The notes: generated by a model not told the origin, from the letters alone. Positions 54,161-64,000 are shown, numbered from the stretch's first letter. The stretch is 64,000 nt of DNA from Chamaecrista fasciculata (GCA_003254925.1 QANZ01011603.1:84322-148321), one strand, 5' to 3'. Numbers and translations: made by a program.

Positions 54161-54512
54161 NNNNNNNNNNNNNNNNNNNNNNNNNNNNNNNNNNNNNNNN
54201 NNNNNNNNNNNNNNNNNNNNNNNNNNNNNNNNNNNNNNNNNNNNNNNNNNNNNNNNNNNNNNNNNNNNNNNNNNNNNNNNNNNNNNNNNNNNNNNNNNNN
54301 NNNNNNNNNNNNNNNNNNNNNNNNNNNNNNNNNNNNNNNNNNNNNNNNNNNNNNNNNNNNNNNNNNNNNNNNNNNNNNNNNNNNNNNNNNNNNNNNNNNN
54401 NNNNNNNNNNNNNNNNNNNNNNNNNNNNNNNNNNNNNNNNNNNNNNNNNNNNNNNNNNNNNNNNNNNNNNNNNNNNNNNNNNNNNNNNNNNNNNNNNNNN
54501 NNNNNNNNNNNN
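54161..54512. other. Assembly gap (352 N)
   Basis: Unknown sequence inside the RTE element. Frames crossing it are artefacts. Confidence 0.99.
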
Positions 54513-54765
54513 CTCGAGAAGCATCTAGTGCATGTATCTCTATACACCGAGGTCATGCTGGTCTTAGTTCATTTACGTTCCCACGTGAATGATCGACCAG
54601 GGACAGTTTTAGATTAATTATCTTATAATCAATCAAGGATGCTATCATAGTAAACACGTTAATAATATGATAACAACATAATTTATCTCTATAAATTAAT
54701 CAAAAATATATATATGTTCAAATAACACATAAATAAATGATTGGCCCTAGGGCACAATCTCCATC
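54513..54765. mobile_element. LTR-retrotransposon-like fragment inside the RTE
   Basis: Between the gap and the resumption of RTE linker sequence lies AT-rich non-RTE DNA ending GATTGGCCCTAGGGCACAAT, resembling a plant Copia end. Borders and family are uncertain. Confidence 0.4.
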
Positions 54766-56018
54766 AACCCTCCTCATCCTTGATGCATTTCACTTGATCG
54801 ATATCTCTTGTCTTACGCTCTCTACTCTTAACAAGTTTGAAGACTCTTCTCTCTCCATCTTTAGTCCCGAGAGCCTGATAAAACCCTTCGTAAGCTTGGT
54901 TTCTTGCCTCAGCCACTGTCTTCTTAACATCTTTCTTAGCTGCCTTATAATTCTCCCAACTTTCACTATTTCTTGTAGCTTTCCATTCTTTAAAACATTT
55001 CCGCTTGACCTGAACCTTATCTTGTATGTTTGCATCCCACCACCATGATTCTTTTCCTTTAGGCCCAACACCTCGTGAGATACCCACAGTTTTAGCCGCA
55101 ACCAACCTAACACTTTCAGCCATAGTGTTCAACATGTGATTAGCATCGCCTTGTACCTCCCACACCCTCTCTGCTAGCATCCGTGTTTTTGAAGAGCTCT
55201 TGAGCTTCACCTTTTAGTTTCCACCACCTTGTTCTAGGGCTTGGTTTATACTTATTTCTTCCAACTCTGTTTTTAACAAGAACATCCATAACCAACACCC
55301 TATGCTGGGTAGTTAAACTTTCTCCAAAGATGACTTTGCAATTTGTGCACAGTGCTCTATCCGATCTCCTTACTAGAAAGAAATCGATTTGAGAACATGT
55401 TGCCCCGCTCTTGTATGTGATAAGATGCTCTATTCTCTTTTTAAAACACGTGTTTGCTATAGTGAGATTAGAAGTTAAGGCAAAGTCCAAAATAGCTTTA
55501 CCCTCTACATTAACCACACCAAAGCCAAAACCACCATGGAAACCTTCATATCCTCGAGGTTCACGCCCCACATGGCCATTAAGATCTCCTCCTAGGAACA
55601 CCTTTTCTTCCGCTGGTATGCTCTGTAGTAGATTTTCGAGGTTTTCCCAGAAAAGAAGTTTGTTTTGCTCACTCAAACCAACTTGGGGAGCATAAGCGCT
55701 AATAACATGGAAGGTCTCTCGATCCACCACCAGTTTAAGAGATAAAATCATGTCTCCCATTCTTTTAATATCCACCACTTTGTCCCTCCACTATTTGTCA
55801 ATGATAATACCCACTTCATTCTTGGTTTTTGACTTTCCTGTATACCAGAGCTTGAAACCTGAGGTGTCTAATTCTTTCGCCTTAGCTCCTGCCCATTTAG
55901 TCTCTTGTAGACACAACACATTAATCTTTCGTCTGATCATGGTGTCGACTAACTCCACCGCCTTCCCTGTAAGTTTGCCAACATTCCAAGAATACAAATT
56001 TTTTCTTGACCAATACAC
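54764..56018 (-). pseudogene. RTE endonuclease domain and linker
   Basis: Minus-strand frames 55791-56018, 55140-55778 and 54764-55210 encode an exonuclease-endonuclease-phosphatase fold: LYSWNVGKLTGKAVELVDTM, INVLCLQETKW (catalytic QETKW), FHVISAYAPQVG, GGDLNGHVGREPRGYEG, and CSQIDFFLVRRSD. A lysine-rich linker follows toward RT. A stop (TAG) near 55789 separates the first two frames. Confidence 0.85.
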
Positions 56019-56221
56019 ATGTGATTAAACAAGCAATTTTAAAGATTAAACAAGCAATGCTGAGGCAGATCACTTTAGTTATTGGTCATTGGTGCTTCAG
56101 TTCTTGATGAGTAAACCAAGAATACTAATTTAGTTAACATATTAAGAAAATCAACTTAAGAAATTCCCTGTCAGTAAATGTTTTAATTTAGGACTGGAGT
56201 GCACTATAAAATCAACCTAAA

Positions 56222-56256
56222 GGAGGCTGGCATAGATTAGTTGTGTCAATTTTGTA
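56222..56256 (+). promoter_or_regulatory. Orphan DST element
   Basis: GGAGGCTGGCATAGATTAG then CAATTTTGTAC, matching the element after SAUR 46240, but with no SAUR frame upstream. It marks the left edge of unit 2, cut at or just inside a former SAUR 3' end. Confidence 0.68.
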
Positions 56257-57400
56257 CAGAAGGCACCATTCTTTTTTCTTTTTATCATTACTCTGTAGGT
56301 GCAAAACGCCATCACAATTTGATAATTATAGACCAAAATTGTTGTATTTTCAGTTTTTGCCAAATCTCAACGAATGTTGTCCAATTTTACGGATTATATA
56401 AGCAACCAATGAATAGCATATGCTGTTCAAGTCAATACAGCAGGACTTTTCTAAGCATTGTTAATATTTATCAAGTGCCCTTTCGAGGGAAGTGTATGAT
56501 TATTTCACCTATGTGAGAAGTTTATGAACAAAGCAACACAAGTAATTTTTCCTCTGTCAAAAAAAAAAATGTAATAGCAAGGTTTCCTTTGGAAAACTTT
56601 GACCTTGATCTTTAAAAGTGCTAATTCTTGATATGTATCACTAATTGAACTTATTGAAAATAAGTTTTTATTAACCAAGGAAGCTTTAATTTTAAAAGAC
56701 AAACTTATGCAGTTATGATGCTTTCTTTGTAAGGTCACAGTTTCTAGTTAAAACATGAAAGCAGAAAGAAAAAGTTCATTTTAGGAAGGAAAAATTACTT
56801 TCACAAATATAAAAGATAGCACCATGGATTCCGTTTATTTTGACTGTTCAAATATTACATGAGAAGACAATTCAAGCCCTAACCGAGGTTCAAAAGTTCA
56901 TGTTCTATTAGCTAAAAATTTTGTTCTTGCGGAAAGGACCAAAGACAAATTTAATGTTAAGAGGTACAATCACATAAAAGATTCTCTGAAGAGTTCAAGA
57001 AACTATCCATTATTAACATTTTAAAAATACAATTCTGTGAATAAAATAGGTCCTTAACTCTTCACATGGTGCTGTCCGAATATTCAAAGCCCTTAAAATC
57101 TACAGGCCAATTTGGGAATGGCAAGTGCGTTACTGATATGCAGCAATCAACTGTCATATAATTGCATCTGGTTCAGCCGGTAGCTATAAATCAGCAGTCA
57201 ACGGGAAAATCAATATAAAGCAAAGCAAGTAAGATGTCTAAATCATGATTATAAAATGTCGTATCCATTTAACAATGCATGAACCAACATTGGGACTCAC
57301 CAAGGCATGTCTAGATTATATCAAGAGGTACCCTATTGTCCTCTCTTTTGCAAGTTGGGGTAAGCATTCACTCAAATAAAATGTCTTAATCTTCGACAAA

Positions 57401-57498
57401 GACCTCAAAGACAACACCATGTGATACATCACACACACACATGAACCTTGTTTTCTTGTATACCCTATTCTTTTGTGACCCTTTAACAACTATAAATA
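57401..57498 (+). promoter_or_regulatory. Promoter of SAUR 57604
   Basis: AAAGACAACACCATGTGATA block, then TATAAATA at 57491-57498, 113 bp before the ATG. The AuxRE of the paralogue at 48442 is not conserved. Confidence 0.62.
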
Positions 57499-57603
57499 TA
57501 CACATCTTAGCTTCACAACCAACACAAGTCTTTCCATCCTCAAGAATCAACACTCAAACACTACCTTAGAATTTAAGCAGAGACAGAAAAAAACACTAAA
57601 GAG

Positions 57604-57882
57604 ATGGGTTTTCGCTTACCTGGTATCAGAAGGGCTTCATTTACTGCTAGCCAAGGAGCTTCAAAATCTGTGGAAGTCCCAAAGGGTCATCTAGCAGTGT
57701 ATGTGGGAAAGCAGATGAAGCGTTTTGTGATCCCGATATCATACTTAAACCAACCCTCATTTCAAGACTTGCTGAGTCAAGCTGAGGAAGAATTCGGATA
57801 TGATCATCCAAAGGGTGGGCTCACTATTCCTTGTAGAGAGGATGTCTTCTTAGATGTCACTTCTCAGTTGAATGGGCTATAG
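57604..57882 (+). CDS. SAUR: SAUR-family protein, 92 aa
   Basis: Single-exon small auxin-up RNA protein starting [20 protein letters not shown]. Core: [65 protein letters not shown] is shared with SAUR 48603, of which it is the segmental duplicate. It differs mainly around YVG (KQ in place of EK) and has His in PKGH. All core residues are otherwise present. Confidence 0.95.
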   Translation: MGFRLPGIRRASFTASQGASKSVEVPKGHLAVYVGKQMKRFVIPISYLNQPSFQDLLSQAEEEFGYDHPKGGLTIPCREDVFLDVTSQLNGL

Positions 57883-57894
57883 AGCTTAGTGAAT

Positions 57895-57930
57895 GAAGCT
57901 GCTGACATAGAATTAGTTGACATTTTGTAA
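57895..57930 (+). promoter_or_regulatory. DST-like element of SAUR 57604
   Basis: ACATAGAATTAG then CATTTTGTAATATAGG. The first GGA block is degraded to GAA. Confidence 0.62.
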
Positions 57931-58695
57931 TATAGGCATTCTATTACCATGTAAAGGTTTTTTGTGCTTTCCATTCTTGGGAAGTTGAGAAGTTTTTGCA
58001 TCTAAATGAGATGTTCTATGACAGAGTATTCTCTGTTTTCTTTTTCAAATCACAATGAATTTAACAATTCAAGTAACTCCTCTGCTTTAATTTTGTCTAT
58101 TCATAAAGTCTAGAAATTAGAAAATTGTGGATTCCATTGAAAATGGGAAGTATGGAGTAGGGTAGCTTTCTGTTGAAATCAGGACCCTTCCTTGCCCATC
58201 CCAAAGTTTTAAAGAAACAAGTGATTCTGAGGCAGACACGCTTCAGAATTTTGGTACTTCAGTGCTTGCATTAACAAAGAATACTAGATTAACTACGATG
58301 ATAAGCTTTAAAGGAAATCAATGTAGAAATTCTCTCTGTATCTAATCGCTTTAACGCTAAGACATGAAGTATCAGTTTCCTTTTGCTTTATATCAACAAA
58401 ATTCCAAAATTTATATCTACATGAGGCTCAATTTATGTATAGCTATCTACACAACTATCAGATATTTCCGTAGACTAAAGTATGGATGAAGCTCTTATTC
58501 TATCTTTATTTATTATTAAGAGGTGACAAAAATCTATATAATCACCCGAAAGTAAAAAAATTGAAGTCTTAAACTATTTTGAGTCAAACGGCAGGCTTAC
58601 ACAAAATATCTTAAGGTCAGTGCTGGCTTGTGATCATGTCATTGATAAAAGTTCTGTTGCTGCCTTCGAACACTATGATCTACAGAAATGAACAG

Positions 58696-58706
58696 ACATT
58701 ATTATC
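58696..58706. other. Deletion junction with TTATTA microhomology
   Basis: Unit 2 reads ACATTATTATCCTTTC. The left half matches 49822-49830 (ACATTATTA) and the right half matches 51055-51067 (TTATTATCCTTTC) of unit 1. The 1230 bp between them, including SAUR 50224, are absent here. TTATTA is common to both break ends. Confidence 0.75.
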
Positions 58707-59559
58707 CTTTCCTGGGAAGACTACTACTTGTTCACCTGGATAAATGATAAAAGATTCTACAATAGAAATGATGATAAACGTACAGGATGCTAATTCCTTT
58801 GGTGAAGTTGACCTTTTTTACTTGAAAGTACTAATTTTCTAACTCTGTTATGCGTTGTGCAAAATATAGTTTATAGTGAACTAGTTAACTAACTGCCACA
58901 ACTCACAATTTTCAATGACCTAGATACCTTCAATTTTGATCCAAAACTCCTGATACCATCATTCTAAGGTTAATTTATTTTTAAATCAAGAAAAAGAAAA
59001 ACATAAGATCATTCATTAAGGGTGAGTGTACTTGTTGAAATATATAATATAGCTTCAGAGATCCTCCTACCATTGATTGTTCAAATATAACTTGAGACAA
59101 AAGTTCAATCTTTCAGAACGAATCAATACTTCATGTGATAATAGCTAGTAGTTCTTGTACCTTGAGACAACAATTCAATATTTAACAAATGTATGTCGCT
59201 GATTCTTAAATATTCTGCATAACATGAACTTTAAACTCTTCACATGGAGCAGTCCTACAATTTAAGTACTTGAAACCTACAGGTCACAACTTTTTTTTTC
59301 AAACACTATGATCTCCAACTCAACAATGATTTTACTTGTCATCCAGATTCATAGATAGTAACTGTATATCAACATTCAACTATATGGCATTTATATGAAA
59401 AAGTCATGTGAGGTGTCTAAAGCGTGTCAACAAAATGGAGCGAAGCCACTAAGCAATGCATTATCCAACATTAGGATTAATTTCGTGTGGGTACAAATGA
59501 ACAATACTGACCCCTCTTTTACATGGTGGGGTATGCAATCTCCATTTTTATACTTAACA

Positions 59560-59659
59560 GAGACCTCTAAGACAACACCATGTGATATACCATGTCACAC
59601 ACACAAATTTGTCTATCTATTGGCCCCATCCTATAGCTACCCTTTAACAACTATAAATA
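59560..59659 (+). promoter_or_regulatory. Promoter of SAUR 59759
   Basis: AAGACAACACCATGTGATAT block, then TATAAATA at 59652-59659, 107 bp before the ATG. The TGTCTC seen in its paralogue at 51927 reads TGTCTA here. Confidence 0.65.
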
Positions 59660-59758
59660 AACCCACCTTCTTGCCTACACAAGCAACAGAAGTCATTCCA
59701 TTCATCAAGAATCAAAATTCAAACACTTCCTTACTGTTCCAGCAGAGAAACAAGAGAA

Positions 59759-60037
59759 ATGGGTTTCCGTTTACCCATAGTTAGAAGGTCTTCATTCACT
59801 TCTACTCAAGGTGCTTCAAAATCTGTGGAAGCCCCAAAGGGCTATGTTGCAGTGTATGTTGGAGAGAAGATGAAACGTTTTGTGATCCCCATAGCACACT
59901 TGAATCAACCTTCATTTCAAGACTTGTTGAGTCAAGCTGAGGAAGAGTATGGGTATGACCATCCAATGGGTGGGCTCACAATTCCTTCCAGAGAGGATGT
60001 GTTCTTAGACGTCATTTCAGGGTTGAATAGGCTGTAG
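59759..60037 (+). CDS. SAUR: SAUR-family protein, 92 aa, with TIPS variant
   Basis: Single-exon small auxin-up RNA protein starting [20 protein letters not shown]. Core: [60 protein letters not shown]. Two near-invariant positions are changed: the Cys of TIPC is Ser and the Val of VPKG is Ala. The frame is full length and the promoter and DST are kept, so it is annotated as a gene. The substitutions may mean altered function or early decay. Confidence 0.9.
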   Translation: MGFRLPIVRRSSFTSTQGASKSVEAPKGYVAVYVGEKMKRFVIPIAHLNQPSFQDLLSQAEEEYGYDHPMGGLTIPSREDVFLDVISGLNRL

Positions 60038-60048
60038 AGTATAGTGAA

Positions 60049-60082
60049 GGAGACTAGCATAGATTTAGTGAACATTTTGTAA
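60049..60082 (+). promoter_or_regulatory. DST element of SAUR 59759
   Basis: GGAGACTAGCATAGATTT then CATTTTGTAAC: all three blocks are intact, the best match in the window alongside that of SAUR 50224. Confidence 0.78.
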
Positions 60083-60479
60083 CATAGAATTTCTATAACA
60101 TTGTAAAGATTTTTTTTTTCTTTTTCATTCTTAGGAAATGGAAAAGTTTTTCCATCTAAATGAGATGTTCAATTACAAAGTACTCTCTTTTTTTGTATAA
60201 TCACAAAGAATTCAACAAAAGTTTCTGCCGCTCCTGTTTGATCATAAAGACTGGTAATTAAAAAAGAAAATCAGGGTTTCCATCCAAAAAGAGAAGTCTG
60301 GAGTAAGGTTTAGCTTTCGGTTGCAATTAGAATGAGGCATATCACTTTAGAAGATTGGCATCAGTTCTTGAGTAAACTGATAATCCTAAATTAGTGAATA
60401 GTATAAGCAAATCAACTTAAGAAATTACCTGTCTGTAAGTGTTTCAATATAGTAGACAGAAAGGTAGTATTGGATTGTT

Positions 60480-61805
60480 TCTTCTCAACCAAGGGATATC
60501 TTTTGCATTAATTCAATTAAATATCACAATCCTAACAAAAACCCATAAACTAGAGAGAATCACCATCTAAAGCAAAGGGATTTGTTTTGGAAGCTTTACT
60601 TAAAAGAATGAACACAAATAACATATTCCAAATTCAAAGAACAAATATTTTTTCAGGCAGACGATAAGATCAAAGAGAAAAAGGCCTAGAGGACTCAACG
60701 ATAATTTGTGTTAGTTCATTTAAATGTCACAATCCAAACAAAATCCCTTAACTTAGAGAGAATCACCTCCTAAAGCAAAGGGATTTGTTACGGAAGCTCC
60801 ACTTAAAGAATCAACATAAATAAATTGGAGGTATAAATAACATGAGGTCTGTAGGATATTTTATGTATTTATTCAATTAAATGTCACAATCCGAACAAAA
60901 TCCCTTACCTTTGAGAGAATCACCTCCTTAAGTAAAGGGATTTGTTTCGGAAGCTCTATTTAAAAAAATCAACACACAAAACCTATTTAAAATTTGAAAA
61001 ACTAAGTGGCTTTTTCATGTTGTTAAAAGGATTTAAGGATAAAAATAACCTAGGAGACGAAAGGATATCTTTTGCGTTAATTCAATAAAATATCACAAGT
61101 CCAAACAAAATCCCATAAACAAGAGAGAATCACCTTCTAAAGCAAAGGGATTTGTTTTGGAAGCTTTACTTTAAAGAATAAACGCAAATAACATATTCAA
61201 AATTCCAAGAACAAAGATTTTTTCAGGCAGACGATAAGATCAAAGAGAAAAAAGGCCTAGAGGACTCAACGATAATTTATGTGTAAGTTCATTTAAATGT
61301 CACAATCCAAACGAAATCCCTTAAATTAGAGAGAATCACCTCCTAAAGCAAAGGGATTTGTTTCGGAAGCTCCACTTAAAAAATCAACATAAATAAATTG
61401 GAGGTATAAATAGCATGGGGTCTGTAGGATAATTTATGTGTTTATTCAATTAAATATCACAATCAGAACAAAATCCCTTATCTTCAAGAGAATCACCTTC
61501 CAAAGTAATGGGATTTGTCTTGGAAGCTCTATTTAAAAGAATAAACACACAAAACCTATTTAAAATTTGAAAAATTAAGTGGCTTTTTCATGTTGTTAAG
61601 AAGATCTATGGAAAAAAAAAATAACTAGGAGACGAAAGGATATTTTTTTTCCCGATTCAATTAAATATCACAGTCCAAACAAAAATCCCATAAACAAGAG
61701 AGAATCACCTTCTAAAGCAAATGGATTTGTTTTGGAAGTTTTACTTAAAAGAATAAACACAAATAACTTATTCCAAATTTCAAGTAGTCAATAAGATCAG
61801 AGAGA
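60480..61805. repeat. Tandem repeat with higher-order units
   Basis: Each monomer of about 150-200 bp includes AATATCACAATCC-like sequence, AGAGAATCACC, AAAGCAAAGGGATTTGTT and GGAAGCT. Three monomer types follow one another (about 60488, 60690, 60860) and the trio repeats (61070, 61270, 61440), then begins again (61640). The longer period is about 585 bp, with about 2.3 copies. No open frame. Confidence 0.82.
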
Positions 61806-62150
61806 AACAGTCCTAGAAGACAGACAGATGAAGGACGAATACCAATGAGAGGATCGAAGTCGGTAATTGCAGACTTCGATAACGCGCTTTGCCCTCAAGC
61901 ACCGTAGCGGACGGCTCATCATTCTCATCTGCGAAACCCTAATTATAAAGAAATACAAATCCAACTAACTAATATTCATTTTCGGAACAAGAAAAAGGGG
62001 GGGAGAGAGAGAATATGGAATCGGCGGCGATCGTTCTTGGTTGTGACGGTGCCGTTTACGCTTGACCTAATTCGAATTTGAGTTTTGCGGTTTCGAGCGG
62101 CAATGTCTGAATTCTTTCACACGGAGCATTATTTACTTTGTACTGTAAGC
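61806..62150 (-). other. Possible 5' region of an unidentified gene or gene relic
   Basis: This stretch has higher GC content than its surroundings and gene-like composition (AATTAGGGTTTCGCAG on minus, then a short ATG frame MRMMSRPLRCLRAKR... of about 44 codons). A plus-strand ATG at about 62015 opens only 17 codons. It could be a promoter and first exon whose downstream part was replaced by the tandem repeat. No protein family recognised. Confidence 0.3.
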
Positions 62151-62272
62151 TTAAAAAAATAAAAGTTATTATAGATAAATACGAATTACTAAACATAAAA
62201 AAAAAATAAGTTATTATAGATAAATTTGACCTTTTTTTCTTTTGTTTACCGTTACTTAGTTTAAAAAAAAAA

Positions 62273-63533
62273 AAAAGCTGCGAATTTGGTCATGTAACTT
62301 TGTTCAAGTTTCTAAATCAGTCCTACAACTTTTTTCGTCTCGAATTTGGTCCTATAACTTTTTTTGTCTCGAATTTGGTCCTGTATTTTTGCTCTAGGTC
62401 CCAAATCAGTCCTATATCTTTTTTTATCTCAGTTTTAGTCTCATATATTTTGAAAACCTCCCACCGTTAGTTCTCTGTCTATTTAAAATTATAGTTTAGT
62501 CCTGAAAACTTCAAGTCCCTTTCATTTTAGTCTCTCACTATCAAAATGAAAGTAAAAGAGCATCCATGAAGATTCTCAAACCTTATATTTTGGTCCCTAA
62601 TCCATGAATTCTTCATGAAATGGAATAGAAATGCAAAAACAACACAAATTAAAGCAAATGACAGAGGGACCAAAACTGAAAACGCAGAAAATTTAAAACC
62701 CACTGGAAAATGCCCCAAAATTTGTCGGAAAACGTACGAAAATCGCCAAGAAACTCAAGAACTCATCTAAAAATCTCAATTCTCACTCAAATATTCGCCC
62801 CTCAAATGCTTTAAAAAAGAATTTTCGAAAATCCAAACTTTTGAGGAGGGATGTGATAGAAGAAATGTAAGGGATTTCAGAATTTCTCTCTCGAAATCAC
62901 CAAATGTAGGGGAATCTTCTATCACCTCCTTCCTCAAAAATTTGGATTTTCGAAAATTCTTTATTAAAACCTTTGAGGGTGATTACTTGAGTGAGATTTC
63001 AGTGAGAATTAGGGGTTTTAGATGAGTTTTTGAGTTTCTCGGCGATTTTCGTAGGTTTTCTAGTAGGTTTTAAATTTTCTGTGTTTTCAGTTTTGGTCCC
63101 TCTGTCATTTGCTTTTAATTTGTGGTTTTTTTGGCATTTCTATTCCATTTCATGAAGAATTCATGGATTAAGGACCAAGATGTAAGGTTTGAGAATCTTC
63201 AAGAATGCTCTTTCACTTTCATTTTGATAGTCAGGGACTAAAGTGAAAGGGACTTGAAGTTTTCAGGACTAAATTGTAATTTAAAATAGGCGGAGGACTA
63301 ACGATGGGAGGTTTTCAAAACATATGGGACCAAAATTGAGACAAAAAAATATATAGGACTGATTTGGGACTTGGAACAAAAATACAAGACCAAATTCGAG
63401 ACAAAAAAAAGTTGTAGCACTGATTTGGGAACTTGAGCAAAGTTACAAGACCAAATTCGAGACAAAAAAAAGTTATAGGACTGATTTGGGAACTTGATTA
63501 AAGTTACAGGACCAAATTCGCACTTTAGCAAAA
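62273..63533. mobile_element. Large fold-back element (about 1.26 kb, arms about 600 bp)
   Basis: Left arm GCGAATTTGGTCATGTAACT... is mirrored by the right arm ...AAGTTACAGGACCAAATTCGC, and pairing continues almost to the centre near 62900 (for example TTTTCGAAAATCCAAA against TTTGGATTTTCGAAAA). Arms contain TTTGGTCC-type strings at both ends. A transcript would form a very long duplex. No transposase is present. Confidence 0.85.
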
Positions 63534-64000
63534 AAAATCATTAAACTCACTTTCTTGTAGATTTAATATTAAATATAATATTATTTTCAGAAAAAGTGTT
63601 AAATATAAAATTTTGAAATAAAAAAATTATTTCTAATATTAAAAAAATTATTATTTAAAATTTAGTATTCAAAAAAATATTAAAATTATAATTATAATTA
63701 TGATTAAAAATTTAAATATGATATTTATTAGGCCAAAATGTAAAAAGACCCCTAAATTTAGAAGTGTGTACGAATTACTCCCCTAAACTTCAAAAGTGAA
63801 CAAATAGAACCAAAAAAGAACCAAATATTATTTATTAACTCTCACTTAAGTATCATTTAAGATTTGTCATATTAGATCATGAAATTGTCACCTAAGCTAT
63901 ACATGTGGCAAATATAAATAAAATAACTACATTTTTAATCAAACCAAATATTGAAAAATGAAAGAAATTAGGGTGAGAACGGCATCTGAATCAACCAACC
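63534..64000. other. AT-rich end of window, start of another TTTGGTCC-like arm
   Basis: No gene. From about 63731 (GGCCAAAATGTAAAAAGACC then CCTAAATTTAGAAG) the sequence looks like the left arm of another fold-back element that would continue beyond the window. Confidence 0.4.

Larger units (their letters stand above)
52670..56003 (-). mobile_element. RTE-type LINE, antisense
   Basis: The plus-strand left end starts with ACAACAACAACAACC and CTTATCC...GGTGGGGTCGGCTA, the typical 3' tail of plant RTE elements. An 11-bp duplication TCTTGACCAAT lies at 52659-52669 and 56004-56014. On the minus strand, endonuclease then reverse transcriptase are read. The element has stops, frameshifts, an LTR-like insertion and a 352-bp N gap. 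It sits in the 3' flank of SAUR 52073 and is absent from the paralogous unit, so it probably arrived after the duplication. Confidence 0.9.
46510..56198. repeat. SAUR segmental duplication, unit 1 (with RTE insertion)
   Basis: Parallels unit 2 (56203-60455). It begins just after a SAUR stop codon and includes three SAURs (48603, 50224, 52073). Two stretches present here are missing in unit 2: about 47630-48320 and 49831-51060. The RTE LINE at 52670-56003 is also private to this unit. Confidence 0.75.
56203..60455. repeat. SAUR segmental duplication, unit 2
   Basis: Parallels 46510-52650 plus 56015-56198, in the same order: post-SAUR flank with orphan DST, spacer, SAUR 57604, shortened spacer, SAUR 59759, flank. 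Shared strings include CAATTTTGTACA-AAGGCACCATTCTT and GCAGCAATCAACTGT. The unit is shorter because two stretches of unit 1 are absent. Confidence 0.75.

Noticed and set aside
53978..54617. Frames crossing the second N gap
   Set aside because: Same artefact. The minus-strand RTE reverse transcriptase explains the left edge.
60480..61805. CRISPR-like array
   Set aside because: Monomers are long, contiguous and diverged, with no short identical repeats separated by unique spacers, and the DNA is plant nuclear.

Overview
The window is eukaryotic nuclear DNA from a flowering plant, almost certainly a eudicot. It is AT-rich, with GT-AG introns, dispersed transposons and plant-only gene families: a TOC120/TOC132-type chloroplast import receptor, an auxin-inducible SAUR cluster, a plant EF-hand protein and an XIP aquaporin (XIPs are absent from Brassicaceae and monocots). 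I cannot name the species. Assembly gaps (runs of N at 6858-7350 and 54161-54512, single Ns elsewhere) fall mostly inside transposons.

Layout. 1-8700: an XIP aquaporin pseudogene on +, split by an antisense L1-type LINE of about 7 kb. The LINE is flanked by a 9-bp target duplication and contains LTR-like blocks, duplicated stretches and gaps. 9273-12338: a five-exon EF-hand gene on -. 12598-12943: a hAT-like MITE. 13-25 kb: mostly AT-rich intergenic DNA with fold-back elements, a TRIM-like element with a 5-bp target duplication, a Tourist-like MITE, two divergent SAUR genes on - and one on +. 26.9-30.5 kb: a decayed copy of the later SAUR region (a SAUR pseudogene broken by a MITE and an orphan SAUR promoter), followed by a fragment of the TOC gene's 3' end. 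31469-34645: the intact TOC120/TOC132-like gene on -, with a probable 5'UTR intron. 35.3-44 kb: a dense field of fold-back and nested MITEs plus a fragment resembling the TOC leader. 44.7-60.0 kb: a tandem cluster of seven intact SAUR genes on +, interrupted by an RTE-type LINE. 60.5-61.8 kb: a tandem repeat with higher-order structure. 62.27-63.53 kb: a 1.26-kb near-symmetrical hairpin element.

Biology. The SAUR array is the main functional theme. Each cluster unit carries a conserved promoter block around ACCATGTGAT, sometimes an auxin-response TGTCTC, a TATA box about 104-113 bp before the ATG, a 92-aa reading frame, and just after the stop a sequence matching the DST mRNA-instability element of SAUR transcripts. 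The array grew by segmental duplication: 46.5-56.2 kb and 56.2-60.45 kb are paralogous blocks. The second block lacks one SAUR, and its junction coincides with a 6-bp TTATTA microhomology. Promoters and DST elements without a reading frame mark SAURs that have been lost. I see no bacterial-type system, CRISPR, rRNA or tRNA.
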